From: VMDJ01 sp038146785
GTDB lineage: Bacteria; Pseudomonadota; Gammaproteobacteria; Chromatiales; Chromatiaceae
Assembly (NCBI GenBank): GCA_038146785.1
Contig: JAYQSI010000014.1
Location: 15,047-79,046 of the forward strand
Direction: 5' to 3'
Length of the DNA: 64,000 nucleotides
This document shows positions 52,846 through 59,576 of this stretch, in pieces (the first letter of the stretch is position 1; every line of letters begins with the position of its first letter). Below the pieces are notes generated by a model. The model saw only the letters and a list, made by a program, of their open reading frames with translations. It ran no database searches and was not told where the DNA came from. The translations under genes were made by a program, and so were the position numbers.

Positions 52846-53719
52846 ATGAGCTCGCAAAATCCCTTTTCTCTCGACAATTCAGACGCCTACGCGCGATGGC
52901 GTGAGCAAAAGCTGAAGAGTGCGCTAAACGCCCCCGAAGTGACCCTAAATCCCTTATCCCCTAAGGAGTCAGAGATCGAGGGATTAAAAAAGAACTGTCG
53001 TGAACAAAATTTTTCACTTTTTAGGTTCGAGCACACCCCTGAGCATGCTGAAACCGCGATTCAACAGCTTGGACTGGCGCTAGGACTCAACGACATCGAC
53101 AACAACCTCTGCGCAGAAGATTCAGGCATTACCGAGATCCGCGTTAAGGAAACCTCAACCGATAACGTCTACATCCCTTACACCAACCGCCCCCTCGGCT
53201 GGCATACCGATGGCTACTACAACATGCCAAATCAACAGATTCACGGTTGGTTACTGTATTGCGGTCACCCAGCAATTAGAAGGTGGCATCAACGGACTGA
53301 TTGATCACGAGCTTATTTATATTAAGTTGCGTGACCAAAACCCCGAGTGGATCGCGGCATTAATGGCCAGCGATGCCTTTACCATCCCCGGCAATGTTGA
53401 GGGGGGCAAAGTCATACGCGGCGATTCCGTGGGTCCTGTCTTCAGTATCAATCCCGACGGACACTCGCTGCATATGCGTTACTCGGCCCGTCAACGAAAT
53501 GTGCAATGGAAAGATGATGCAAACACACAAGCTGCAGCATCTGCCATCTTGGACTTGTTAAATAGCGACGATGACCACATCTTGCATTTAACCCTTGAGC
53601 AAGGCCAAGGCATTATCAGCAACAACGTGCTGCATAATCGCTCCAGCTTTACTGATTCTGATGATCCGTCACAACGACGTGTCATTTACCGAGCGCGCTA
53701 CCATAATCGCGTCGCTTGA
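52846..53719 (+). CDS. TauD/TfdA-family Fe(II)/2-oxoglutarate dioxygenase, one-base frameshift
   Basis: Joined across one frameshift, the reading is 290 residues. The first frame (to about 53274) has GWHTDGYYN with the iron-binding His-x-Asp. The second frame (from 53276) continues with LEGGINGLIDHE and has LHNRSSF and the distal YRARY region. Both catalytic halves are intact, so the break is a single inserted base in GCAATTA (53272-53278). TauD-like enzymes hydroxylate small molecules, often sulfonates, sulfate esters or amino-acid derivatives; the substrate is unknown. It starts the plus-strand cluster. The shift may be a sequence error or real inactivation. Confidence 0.75.
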
Positions 53720-53746
53720 TTAAAACGATTTAACACAGAGGCCACT

Positions 53747-53935
53747 ATGTTATTGCTTAGCCAAGTCATTATCGCTAACCAAGACTTACAAGACTTTGAT
53801 GAGCTAAAAGCGATCATCAAAGAGTTTGCAGCTCGCGGTGAAATGCATTTGCGCTTCGACGTAAAACCCCAATTCCCTGACACACCAAACGACTGGGAAG
53901 ATCAACTTGAAGCTGCCTTTAGCAGTCTTTACTAG
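53747..53935 (+). CDS. Small acidic protein of the DsrC-like gene cluster
   Basis: This 62-residue soluble protein is rich in D and E, has no cysteine, and is predicted to be helical with a proline-containing turn (KPQFPDTPNDWED). No family was recognised. It starts 27 bases after the dioxygenase and ends nine bases before the next gene. Conserved spacing suggests co-translation with the helical-repeat protein; I can offer no function. Confidence 0.6.
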   Translation: MLLLSQVIIANQDLQDFDELKAIIKEFAARGEMHLRFDVKPQFPDTPNDWEDQLEAAFSSLY

Positions 53936-53944
53936 GAACGCATC

Positions 53945-54658
53945 ATGGTGGATTACTTCGACCCCGAAAAACTTGTCGACACGGCAGCGGCATCACTGCG
54001 TAAAGATCTTGGCCAACAAGCTGAGCTTGAAGGCGAGCTTGTTGAGCTACAAAAACAACTGGAAAGCTTGCCAGAAGCAGCGCCAGAAGCTGACCGTGCA
54101 AAACTACAGTTAGAGATTGCCCGCGTCCTACAAATCATTGAGCGCGGCGAAGAAGCTTGGCCATTAGCGATGACTGCATTTGGCATCTTTAGCCAAATCG
54201 GTGATTGGGAATCTGCTGCTGATGCTTGTGATGTTGCTTATCAAACCAACCACGAAGATGCGCTTGTTGCCTTAGGTCATGGCATTTGGATTGGCGTGAC
54301 TTTCCCGATTGATCCTGAGATCACCGTGCACTTATTAAGTCATGTCATCGATGACACACCCGATGATTCCGATGGCGCGGCTGTAGCAGCGGCAGCTGCC
54401 TGTTTCTTAGCTGATGTACGTGCAGAACCTGGCCCTGAGCAAGAACGCTTGAGCTTCTTTGCACAACAACTGCTCGGCAAAGTGGCACGTCGCCATAGCA
54501 ACATCGATTCTCAAGAGCAGTTCCAATTCTGGATCGAAAAGCTTGAACTTAACGAGCCGGATAAATTCTTTGTACGTTTGCGTAACGTCGTAGATGTCTT
54601 GGTTCAAGAAAACTGGTGGATTGATCGCGATGCGATTCAAGCCAGCTTGCCAGAATAA
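53945..54658 (+). CDS. Helical-repeat protein of unknown function in the cmx6-dsrC-like cluster
   Basis: This 237-residue protein appears almost wholly helical. Residues 20-60 form a coiled coil (EGELVELQKQLESLPEAAPE). Residues 60-165 show repeat-like pairs (for example GEEAWPLAMTAFGIFSQIGD and WESAADACDVAYQTNHEDAL) typical of TPR-like folds. It could be a scaffold for protein contacts. It starts nine bases after the 62-residue gene and precedes the Cas6-like gene by nine bases. No enzyme motif was seen. Confidence 0.65.
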   Translation: MVDYFDPEKLVDTAAASLRKDLGQQAELEGELVELQKQLESLPEAAPEADRAKLQLEIARVLQIIERGEEAWPLAMTAFGIFSQIGDWESAADACDVAYQTNHEDALVALGHGIWIGVTFPIDPEITVHLLSHVIDDTPDDSDGAAVAAAAACFLADVRAEPGPEQERLSFFAQQLLGKVARRHSNIDSQEQFQFWIEKLELNEPDKFFVRLRNVVDVLVQENWWIDRDAIQASLPE

Positions 54659-54667
54659 GGATTCCGC

Positions 54668-55369
54668 ATGTTTTGGGAAGAAGACGACAACCGTAAAGAG
54701 TTTCAAGTCAACGATGACATTGTGGACTTGGTGTTTTCGCTGAGCTGCAAAGAACTCCCTGTTGATCACTCGCATGCATTAAGCCAAGCGCTGATTGATG
54801 CTGTCCCTGAGTTTGCAGATGCCAACTCTGGCTGTGCTATTCACAGCATTCATTTGGCGGGCTCTCAAAATGGCTGGGAACGCCCTGACCCATCACTTGG
54901 TCAGAAACTTATCCTGTCAAAGCGCACCAAGCTGACTTTGCGTGTACCTGCCGCTCTGGAACAAAGCATTCAAGAAAAGCTCGACGGCCTGACTTTGGAT
55001 ATCGACGGTCATCCACTGACCATCGGCAAAGCCAAGCGCAAGCTACTCTCTAAGCAAAGCACCATCTTTGCTCGTCATATCGTGCTTGAGGCCGGCGAAG
55101 ATGAAGATGAGAACAAATTCCTGATGCGCGTTATCTCGCACATGAAGAATCTGGATGTTCGAGTGAAAAAGGCGCTCTGCGGCACGATCCAGCATATCCA
55201 CACTCCCAATGGAGATATTGCGACACGTAGCATCATGTTAGATGGTCTCAAGCCTGAGCAATCAGTCCGCGTGCAGCAAACCGGCATTGGTGAGCATATG
55301 CACCTCGGCTGCGGCATTTTCATCCCTCATAAAGGTATTGAGGCGGTGAAGAAATCCGAAGATGATTAA
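54668..55369 (+). CDS. Cas6/Cmx6-like protein, stand-alone
   Basis: This 233-residue protein resembles the Cmx6 group of Cas6 CRISPR RNA endonucleases (type I-MYXAN). Matching features are VDLVFSLSCKELPVDHSHAL (residues 19-38), LILSKRTKLTLRVP (81-94), and LDGLKPEQSVRVQQTGIGEH (191-210) running into the glycine-rich C-terminal loop HLGCGIFIPHKGI (212-224). His59 and His62 are candidates for the catalytic histidine. No CRISPR array or other cas gene was found in the window, so its RNA target, if it has one, is not a local array. It sits 139 bases before the cysteine-free dsrC-like gene. The family call is from recognised motifs, not a search. Confidence 0.75.
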   Translation: MFWEEDDNRKEFQVNDDIVDLVFSLSCKELPVDHSHALSQALIDAVPEFADANSGCAIHSIHLAGSQNGWERPDPSLGQKLILSKRTKLTLRVPAALEQSIQEKLDGLTLDIDGHPLTIGKAKRKLLSKQSTIFARHIVLEAGEDEDENKFLMRVISHMKNLDVRVKKALCGTIQHIHTPNGDIATRSIMLDGLKPEQSVRVQQTGIGEHMHLGCGIFIPHKGIEAVKKSEDD

Positions 55370-55508
55370 ATCAGAATAGTCCAATATACTTGGATACTCG
55401 CTTCCTAACGAAGCATACGAATTTTCTAAAGAGAGCAGCACTGACTTGCAGCGATAAGCCGCACAGCACTGATCTCAACGATAAAACCCTGTAGTAAGGA
55501 GTAAGACA

Positions 55509-55850
55509 ATGTCACTAGAAGTGAATGGCAAGACTATCGAACTCGATGATCACGGCAACTTGGTTAACACCGCTGACTGGTCAGAAGAAGTTGCACACGC
55601 TTTAGCAGCGGCTGACGACACCATGGGTGAGCTCACTCAAGAGCACATGGACGTTATCAACTACCTTCGTGCGCAGTACTTTGATGAAAACGAGCAGCCA
55701 ATGGAGCGCGTAATCAACAAAGGCATGTCAAAGATTTGGGGCAAGAAGTTGAGCAGCAAAGACCTGTATCAATTGTTCCCAGGTGCACCTTCTAAGCAAG
55801 GTAACCGCATTGCAGGCTTGCCATACGTTGCACGTAAAGGCGGCTACTAA
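55509..55850 (+). CDS. DsrC-family protein lacking cysteines (RspA-type)
   Basis: This 113-residue protein is clearly DsrC/TusE-like (LEVNGKTIELDDHGNLVNTA, later TQEHMDVINYLRAQYFDENE and SKDLYQLFPGAPSKQGNRIA). It has no cysteine, so the sulfur-carrying arm is absent; its C-terminal arm ends YVARKGGY where DsrC ends CV. Cysteine-less members have been named RspA and proposed to act in regulation. AAGGAG precedes the ATG. A terminator follows 20 bases after the stop. The true DsrC is at 48486-48824. Confidence 0.9.
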   Translation: MSLEVNGKTIELDDHGNLVNTADWSEEVAHALAAADDTMGELTQEHMDVINYLRAQYFDENEQPMERVINKGMSKIWGKKLSSKDLYQLFPGAPSKQGNRIAGLPYVARKGGY

Positions 55851-55870
55851 TCAATCATCCGATTGATGTT

Positions 55871-55898
55871 AAAAAGCCCCGCACTGCGGGGCTTTTTT
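55871..55898 (+). terminator. Rho-independent terminator after the DsrC-like gene
   Basis: AAAAAGCCCCGC (55871-55882) and GCGGGGCTTTTT (55886-55897) form a stem with loop ACT, followed by TTTTTT. It ends the plus-strand cluster, so the Nif11-like gene at 55939 should have its own promoter or depend on read-through. Confidence 0.9.
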
Positions 55899-55938
55899 AT
55901 CTCCGCTTAACTACCCTCAACATCGTTAGGAACTAAAG

Positions 55939-56154
55939 ATGTCACTCGATCACATCAAAGAATTCTTGCAAAAGATGCAAGCAGATCAGGATCTGAAAAA
56001 TGAAGTGCTTTCTGCTTCGACTGCAGATGATGTTGCACGCATTGCGATGCGTTTGGGTTATGAATTCTCGGGTGATGAATTGCTGAGATTTTCTGGACAG
56101 AAAGTGGGTCAAGTCACTGTAAGAAAAAATGACATACCGGGCGAGTACCATTAA
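55939..56154 (+). CDS. Nif11-domain small protein
   Basis: This 71-residue protein has the Nif11 signature (SLDHIKEFLQKMQADQDLKN near the start, and ARIAMRLGYEFSGDELLRF). Nif11 domains occur in nitrogen-fixation clusters and as leaders of ribosomal peptide natural products. Here no double-glycine cleavage site or cysteine- or threonine-rich core follows. The short tail VTVRKNDIPGEYH seems to be the mature end. It lies 40 bases after a terminator following a cysteine-free DsrC. A role beside sulfur proteins, rather than as a peptide precursor, is suggested by context only. Confidence 0.75.
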   Translation: MSLDHIKEFLQKMQADQDLKNEVLSASTADDVARIAMRLGYEFSGDELLRFSGQKVGQVTVRKNDIPGEYH

Positions 56155-56182
56155 GTCATAACCAACTCAGGTAAAGCGCCTG

Positions 56183-56464
56183 TCACCAAAAACGCTTGCC
56201 GCACTGAATGTTATTTTCAGAAATCACCACACATTCAGTATCCCCAAAATTAAACGTGCGTATTTCTCGCCATTGTCTTTTTAAGTAGCGATTTAATCGC
56301 TCTGGCGGTGGCTGCTCAAACCGATTGTAGGGCACGTAATAACGGGGAGACATATCTACATATGGCGCTGGCATGTAAGGTGGCAGAGGCTGCAATGGCT
56401 GCTGCGGTTGCGCACTCACACCCGATATCAACAATGTAATAAAAGCCAGAAATAAGTACTGCAT
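56183..56464 (-). CDS. Secreted proline-rich small protein, unknown
   Basis: This 93-residue protein has a signal peptide (MQYLFLAFITLLISGVSA, residues 1-18). A proline- and glutamine-rich region (PQQPLQPLPPYMPAPY), tyrosines and two cysteines (CVVISENNIQC near 78-88) follow. No family is recognised. It is 11 bases downstream of the PKHD-hydroxylase gene on the same strand, so it may be the second gene of that unit. The mature part may be extracytoplasmic. Confidence 0.6.
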   Translation of the reverse strand: MQYLFLAFITLLISGVSAQPQQPLQPLPPYMPAPYVDMSPRYYVPYNRFEQPPPERLNRYLKRQWREIRTFNFGDTECVVISENNIQCGKRFW

Positions 56465-56475
56465 ATCAAACGCGT

Positions 56476-57144
56476 TTAAACGTCAGCCCACATCCGTAAT
56501 AAATTCGAATAACTGCGATCAACCGACTTCGCATGATCACTATCTGGCTCAGTCTTTAAGAGATGTTCACGCGCGCTATCTAATTCAAACAGCAGCTCAC
56601 GCTGAGCAGCATCACGCACAAAACTCTGCACCCAGGTTAATGCCACCAAGCGTTCACCTTTAGTGACTTCAGCCACGTGATGCACACTCCCTGATGGATA
56701 AACCACTGCACTGCCTGCAGCAAGTTTGGTTTTCTGGTCACCAAACGGCGTGCGCACAACCAATTCACCGCCTTCGTATTCGGAAGGATCATTCAGAAAG
56801 ATCGTCATAGAGACATCGGTGCGAAACTTGCCGCCGCCCATAATCGGATCATCCACATGATCGCCATAGGTCATGCCCGGTTGGTAACGCGCAAAGATAA
56901 AGTCCGCCATGCGGTTAGGTAGCGCTGCACTTCGGAAACGCGCATTCTGAGCCACGCTTGCCATCACAATTCGATTCAAGCGCTCCGTAAGTTCTGGCGA
57001 AGGCTGGATCTCCTCGTTATTTTTAACCCGGCGCGCAGCCATACCAGCAGTCAACTTACCGTCAACAAACTGGCCTTCAGCCAAAATTTCACGCAACTTT
57101 TGGATCTGCGGCTCATTGAGCAAATCAGGAATTGTGATTAACAC
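56476..57144 (-). CDS. PKHD-type Fe(II)-dependent hydroxylase (PiuC/YbiX)
   Basis: This 222-residue Fe(II)/2-oxoglutarate dioxygenase has the iron site in MTYGDHVDDPIMG (His-x-Asp) with the distal histidine in SGSVHHVAEV and the arginine in ERLVALTWV. I chose the GTG at 57144, giving MLITIPDLLNEPQIQKL as in YbiX, with AAAGGTG upstream; the longer frame from 57192 lacks this. PiuC is linked to iron-siderophore uptake systems in other bacteria, but none lies nearby. Confidence 0.88.
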   Translation of the reverse strand: MLITIPDLLNEPQIQKLREILAEGQFVDGKLTAGMAARRVKNNEEIQPSPELTERLNRIVMASVAQNARFRSAALPNRMADFIFARYQPGMTYGDHVDDPIMGGGKFRTDVSMTIFLNDPSEYEGGELVVRTPFGDQKTKLAAGSAVVYPSGSVHHVAEVTKGERLVALTWVQSFVRDAAQRELLFELDSAREHLLKTEPDSDHAKSVDRSYSNLLRMWADV

Positions 57145-57274
57145 CGAAATCACCTTTAAACACTTTGATATGCCCATGATACGCAAAGGCACGGTAAATC
57201 CCTACTGCTAACCACGACATCAATAAACGCATGCCGTTACACTACGCGCATCTTTTATCCGCTTGAGATGTGTC

Positions 57275-57856
57275 ATGCAGTTATCCGTCACCCTCGCCGA
57301 CCAACTAATCGAACTCAATGTGCCTGATGAATTTATCGAACAGGCCAGTGACTTTTTCGACAAGATGGATAACGACATGAATGCCGGCTGGCAAATTAAC
57401 CGCGAATGGGTTGACCAACCAGACCAATACCTGCGTGGCCAGATCGCTGCGGACAAACTTCTCACCGCATTGGAAAACGAAGACTTTAAATTAGGTCGAT
57501 TGATGGCAGGTTATATCGCCTCTCGCTTTCCGCATATCGAACAAGTTGAACTCTCTGAGCAAGGCGAGATTCGAGACCACACCTTAAAACTCAGCGATAG
57601 CGCTCCCGTCAGTAGCCAATCCACCATGGGCTTTGATCACAGTGCTGTACCTGGTGGTAAAAATAAAATCGAAGCGATGGCGCAAGCCGGCAAAGAAGTC
57701 AGCAGCGTGTTTAAAATGGGTAAGCAATACAAGTTCTCTGTGTTTAATCACAAAACCCAAGCATGGAATGAATCGGGTGCTTACGGCTCAAAAGAAGCTG
57801 CTGAACAAGCGCGTGATTTGGCTTTTAAACAACGCTTTGATGCGCTAACCAAATAA
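57275..57856 (+). CDS. Unknown conserved-looking protein
   Basis: This 193-residue soluble protein is not recognised. The N-terminal half (DQLIELNVPDEFIEQASDFF, residues 9-28) is helical and acidic. The middle is variable. The C-terminal half has MAQAGKEVSSVFKMGKQYKF, KTQAWNESGAYGSKEAAEQA and ends in a helical segment. It starts at an ATG preferred over a TTG 12 bases earlier. One base separates it from the next gene, so the two are likely co-translated. Confidence 0.6.
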   Translation: MQLSVTLADQLIELNVPDEFIEQASDFFDKMDNDMNAGWQINREWVDQPDQYLRGQIAADKLLTALENEDFKLGRLMAGYIASRFPHIEQVELSEQGEIRDHTLKLSDSAPVSSQSTMGFDHSAVPGGKNKIEAMAQAGKEVSSVFKMGKQYKFSVFNHKTQAWNESGAYGSKEAAEQARDLAFKQRFDALTK

Positions 57857-57857
57857 C

Positions 57858-58220
57858 ATGGCGATCATTGATCACATGACCTCACCTTTGGTCATTCGTG
57901 ATCCTGATGGTACAGAACACATTGCAGCCGCCTGTTTTACACATCCACACGGCTTGCTCTATCTCGATCTGTTTTGGCATCAATCATCCCCCGATAAAGC
58001 TGCACACCTGATTAAAGGCGAACTACAGGGCGATGGTCCGTGGCGCATTGCTGACTACCGCATTCGTGTCCTCGGTTGCCATAACACCGACCCGCACCTT
58101 GCAGATGAGTTTGCGCAATGGAATGACTACCTAGCAGCGAATCCCAATAGCTATCCACCGCGCCAACAAATCGAAGAGATCGCAGAACGTCTTGGCGCCA
58201 CACCTGTTCCTTTACCTTAA
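57858..58220 (+). CDS. Unknown protein paired with the upstream gene
   Basis: This 120-residue soluble protein begins IIDHMTSPLVIRDPDGTEHI and has a histidine-rich centre (CFTHPHGLLYLDLFWHQ). It has C27 and C74 and a proline-rich C-terminus. No family was recognised. The near-overlap with the upstream unknown gene (1-base gap) implies the products act together. A stretch of about 370 bases without genes follows. Confidence 0.55.
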   Translation: MAIIDHMTSPLVIRDPDGTEHIAAACFTHPHGLLYLDLFWHQSSPDKAAHLIKGELQGDGPWRIADYRIRVLGCHNTDPHLADEFAQWNDYLAANPNSYPPRQQIEEIAERLGATPVPLP

Positions 58221-58589
58221 ACTTTGAAAACATCATCAAGGCCATTTTTTAGGAATTAAGTTCCTGCACGAGCCGACAATAACGACCGAATAATCAAAAA
58301 TCGCATTTCCGATTTTTTACCTGCTTTTGGCTAAATCACGCCCTCAACTAACGACAGCCAGATTGTTTCAAAATATCAGCCATTTCAGTTCAGCAATAAA
58401 TAATGCGGCGAATCCTTACCGTCGGTAATTACAGATTACGGTATCACTAAAAATTTCTGAAAATTCGTTATTTTTTGATGACTTAGCGAAATATCAGAAA
58501 TATTGAACATGTGGCAAAAAGTTCTTGCAGGCTCTTTTTTTAGGCCTATTTTTGAATTCCACCATCGAACAAAAAAAGAGGCATTGCAC
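58221..58589. other. Intergenic region with a terminator-like hairpin
   Basis: AT-rich gap after the unknown gene pair. AAAAATCG (58296-58303) and CGATTTTT (58310-58317) form an 8-bp stem with six T following, a terminator-like structure. A smaller hairpin AGGAA/TTCCT (58251-58265) precedes it. No gene or confident promoter was identified; the remainder is AT-rich without obvious repeats. Confidence 0.55.
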
Positions 58590-58919
58590 ATGTTTAATCG
58601 AGTTTTAGCTGCATCATTACTCGCTTCAACAATTACCCTGACGACTCCTGCGGCCGCCGAGATCATCGAAGCAGATATTTCCAACCAAGCGCTTTATGAC
58701 TGGAAAAATTCCAAGCTTAATAACCCAGATTCACAGACACTCAAGTTCGAAAAAGAACACGATATCGTCTACATCTATTCGGGAATGAAAGTTGCTGATA
58801 TCAATCATGCGATGGATACGCAATTTCATCGGATTGATCACATGATGTTTACCCAAGAGTTATACCCCAGCCGAAAATCATCTACCGGTTATGCCGTTGA
58901 CGATGACGGATGCAATTAA
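58590..58919 (+). CDS. Secreted protein of unknown function
   Basis: This 109-residue protein has a signal peptide (MFNRVLAASLLASTITLTTP, cut after AAA near residue 23). The mature part is polar, with histidine- and aspartate-rich stretches (DINHAMDTQFHRIDHMMF). It ends in DDDGCN with one cysteine. I chose the ATG at 58590 with AAAGAGG upstream, giving a normal signal peptide; the ATG at 58503 would bury it. No family was recognised. A strong terminator follows. Confidence 0.65.
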   Translation: MFNRVLAASLLASTITLTTPAAAEIIEADISNQALYDWKNSKLNNPDSQTLKFEKEHDIVYIYSGMKVADINHAMDTQFHRIDHMMFTQELYPSRKSSTGYAVDDDGCN

Positions 58920-58931
58920 TCGATTTTTCAG

Positions 58932-58956
58932 GGCGGTCAATTGACCGCCTTTTTTC
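58932..58956 (+). terminator. Rho-independent terminator after the secreted-protein gene
   Basis: GGCGGTCAA (58932-58940) and TTGACCGCC (58941-58949) form a perfect palindromic stem followed by a run of seven T (58950-58956). It lies 12 bases after the stop at 58919. Confidence 0.9.
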
Positions 58957-59076
58957 TGCGCCAACTCATTAAGTCCATATACGAGTCGCAGAGTTATCAA
59001 GAACACCTATAATCCTGTTTTGTAAGGCACTGCTCCTGCAAATAGAAACCACCCCCTATCACTATCGAGAAAGCAC

Positions 59077-59538
59077 ATGAGTTCAGATAAATTCGAGAAA
59101 GGCCTTGCTGTCAGACGGAAAGTGCTAGGCGATGAATACGTCGATCGTGCGTTAAATTCAGCCACCGAATTTTCTAAACCTTTACAGAAGATGGTTACCG
59201 AAAATGCTTGGGGCAGCATTTGGGCTGAAGGCATTATTCCTGACCGCACTAGAAGCCTAATCACAATCGCCATTCTTGCTTCGCTCAAGGCATCCGCGGA
59301 GTTAAAAACACATGTGCTTGGCGGTCTTCGAAATGGTTGTACCGTCGAAGAAATACAAGACGTTTTACTTCAATGCACTGTCTACTGTGGTGCACCGGCG
59401 GGTATCGAGGCATTTAGAGCTGCCAATGAAGTCATTTCAGAGTGGCAGAAGAAAAGAATCTCAAGACTAACCACCTTATCGAGCTCCTTCTCACTTAGGC
59501 ATCCCGCTCTCCGGAATAATTTCTCACGCCCTGTATAA
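59077..59538 (+). CDS. Carboxymuconolactone decarboxylase-family protein
   Basis: This 153-residue protein resembles PcaC/AhpD-like proteins (IIPDRTRSLITIAILASLKA, then GLRNGCTVEEIQDVLLQCTV and YCGAPAGIEAFRAA). The family decarboxylates 4-carboxymuconolactone or has AhpD-type disulfide reductase activity. The CxxC of AhpD is not evident; the YCG motif suggests the decarboxylase branch. It is a single gene preceding sulP by 38 bases. No other protocatechuate genes are visible, so the substrate is uncertain. Confidence 0.8.
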   Translation: MSSDKFEKGLAVRRKVLGDEYVDRALNSATEFSKPLQKMVTENAWGSIWAEGIIPDRTRSLITIAILASLKASAELKTHVLGGLRNGCTVEEIQDVLLQCTVYCGAPAGIEAFRAANEVISEWQKKRISRLTTLSSSFSLRHPALRNNFSRPV

Positions 59539-59576
59539 TGCGCCGCTTTCTAGCGAAACCGATATAAGAGAGCCGC

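Noticed and set aside
53272..53280. Programmed frameshifting in the dioxygenase
   Set aside because: The shift is +1 at GCAATTA, without a rare-codon or stop-codon pause and without a Shine-Dalgarno-like stimulator, so an indel is simpler.
54668..55369. Possible type I-MYXAN CRISPR-Cas locus around the Cmx6-like gene
   Set aside because: No repeat-spacer array and no Cas3, Cas7, Cas5 or adaptation genes are visible anywhere in the window.
58510..58530. Possible sigma-54 promoter (TGGCA...TTGCA) before the secreted-protein gene
   Set aside because: The GG and GC elements are twelve rather than ten bases apart, which is not compatible with the usual -24/-12 spacing.
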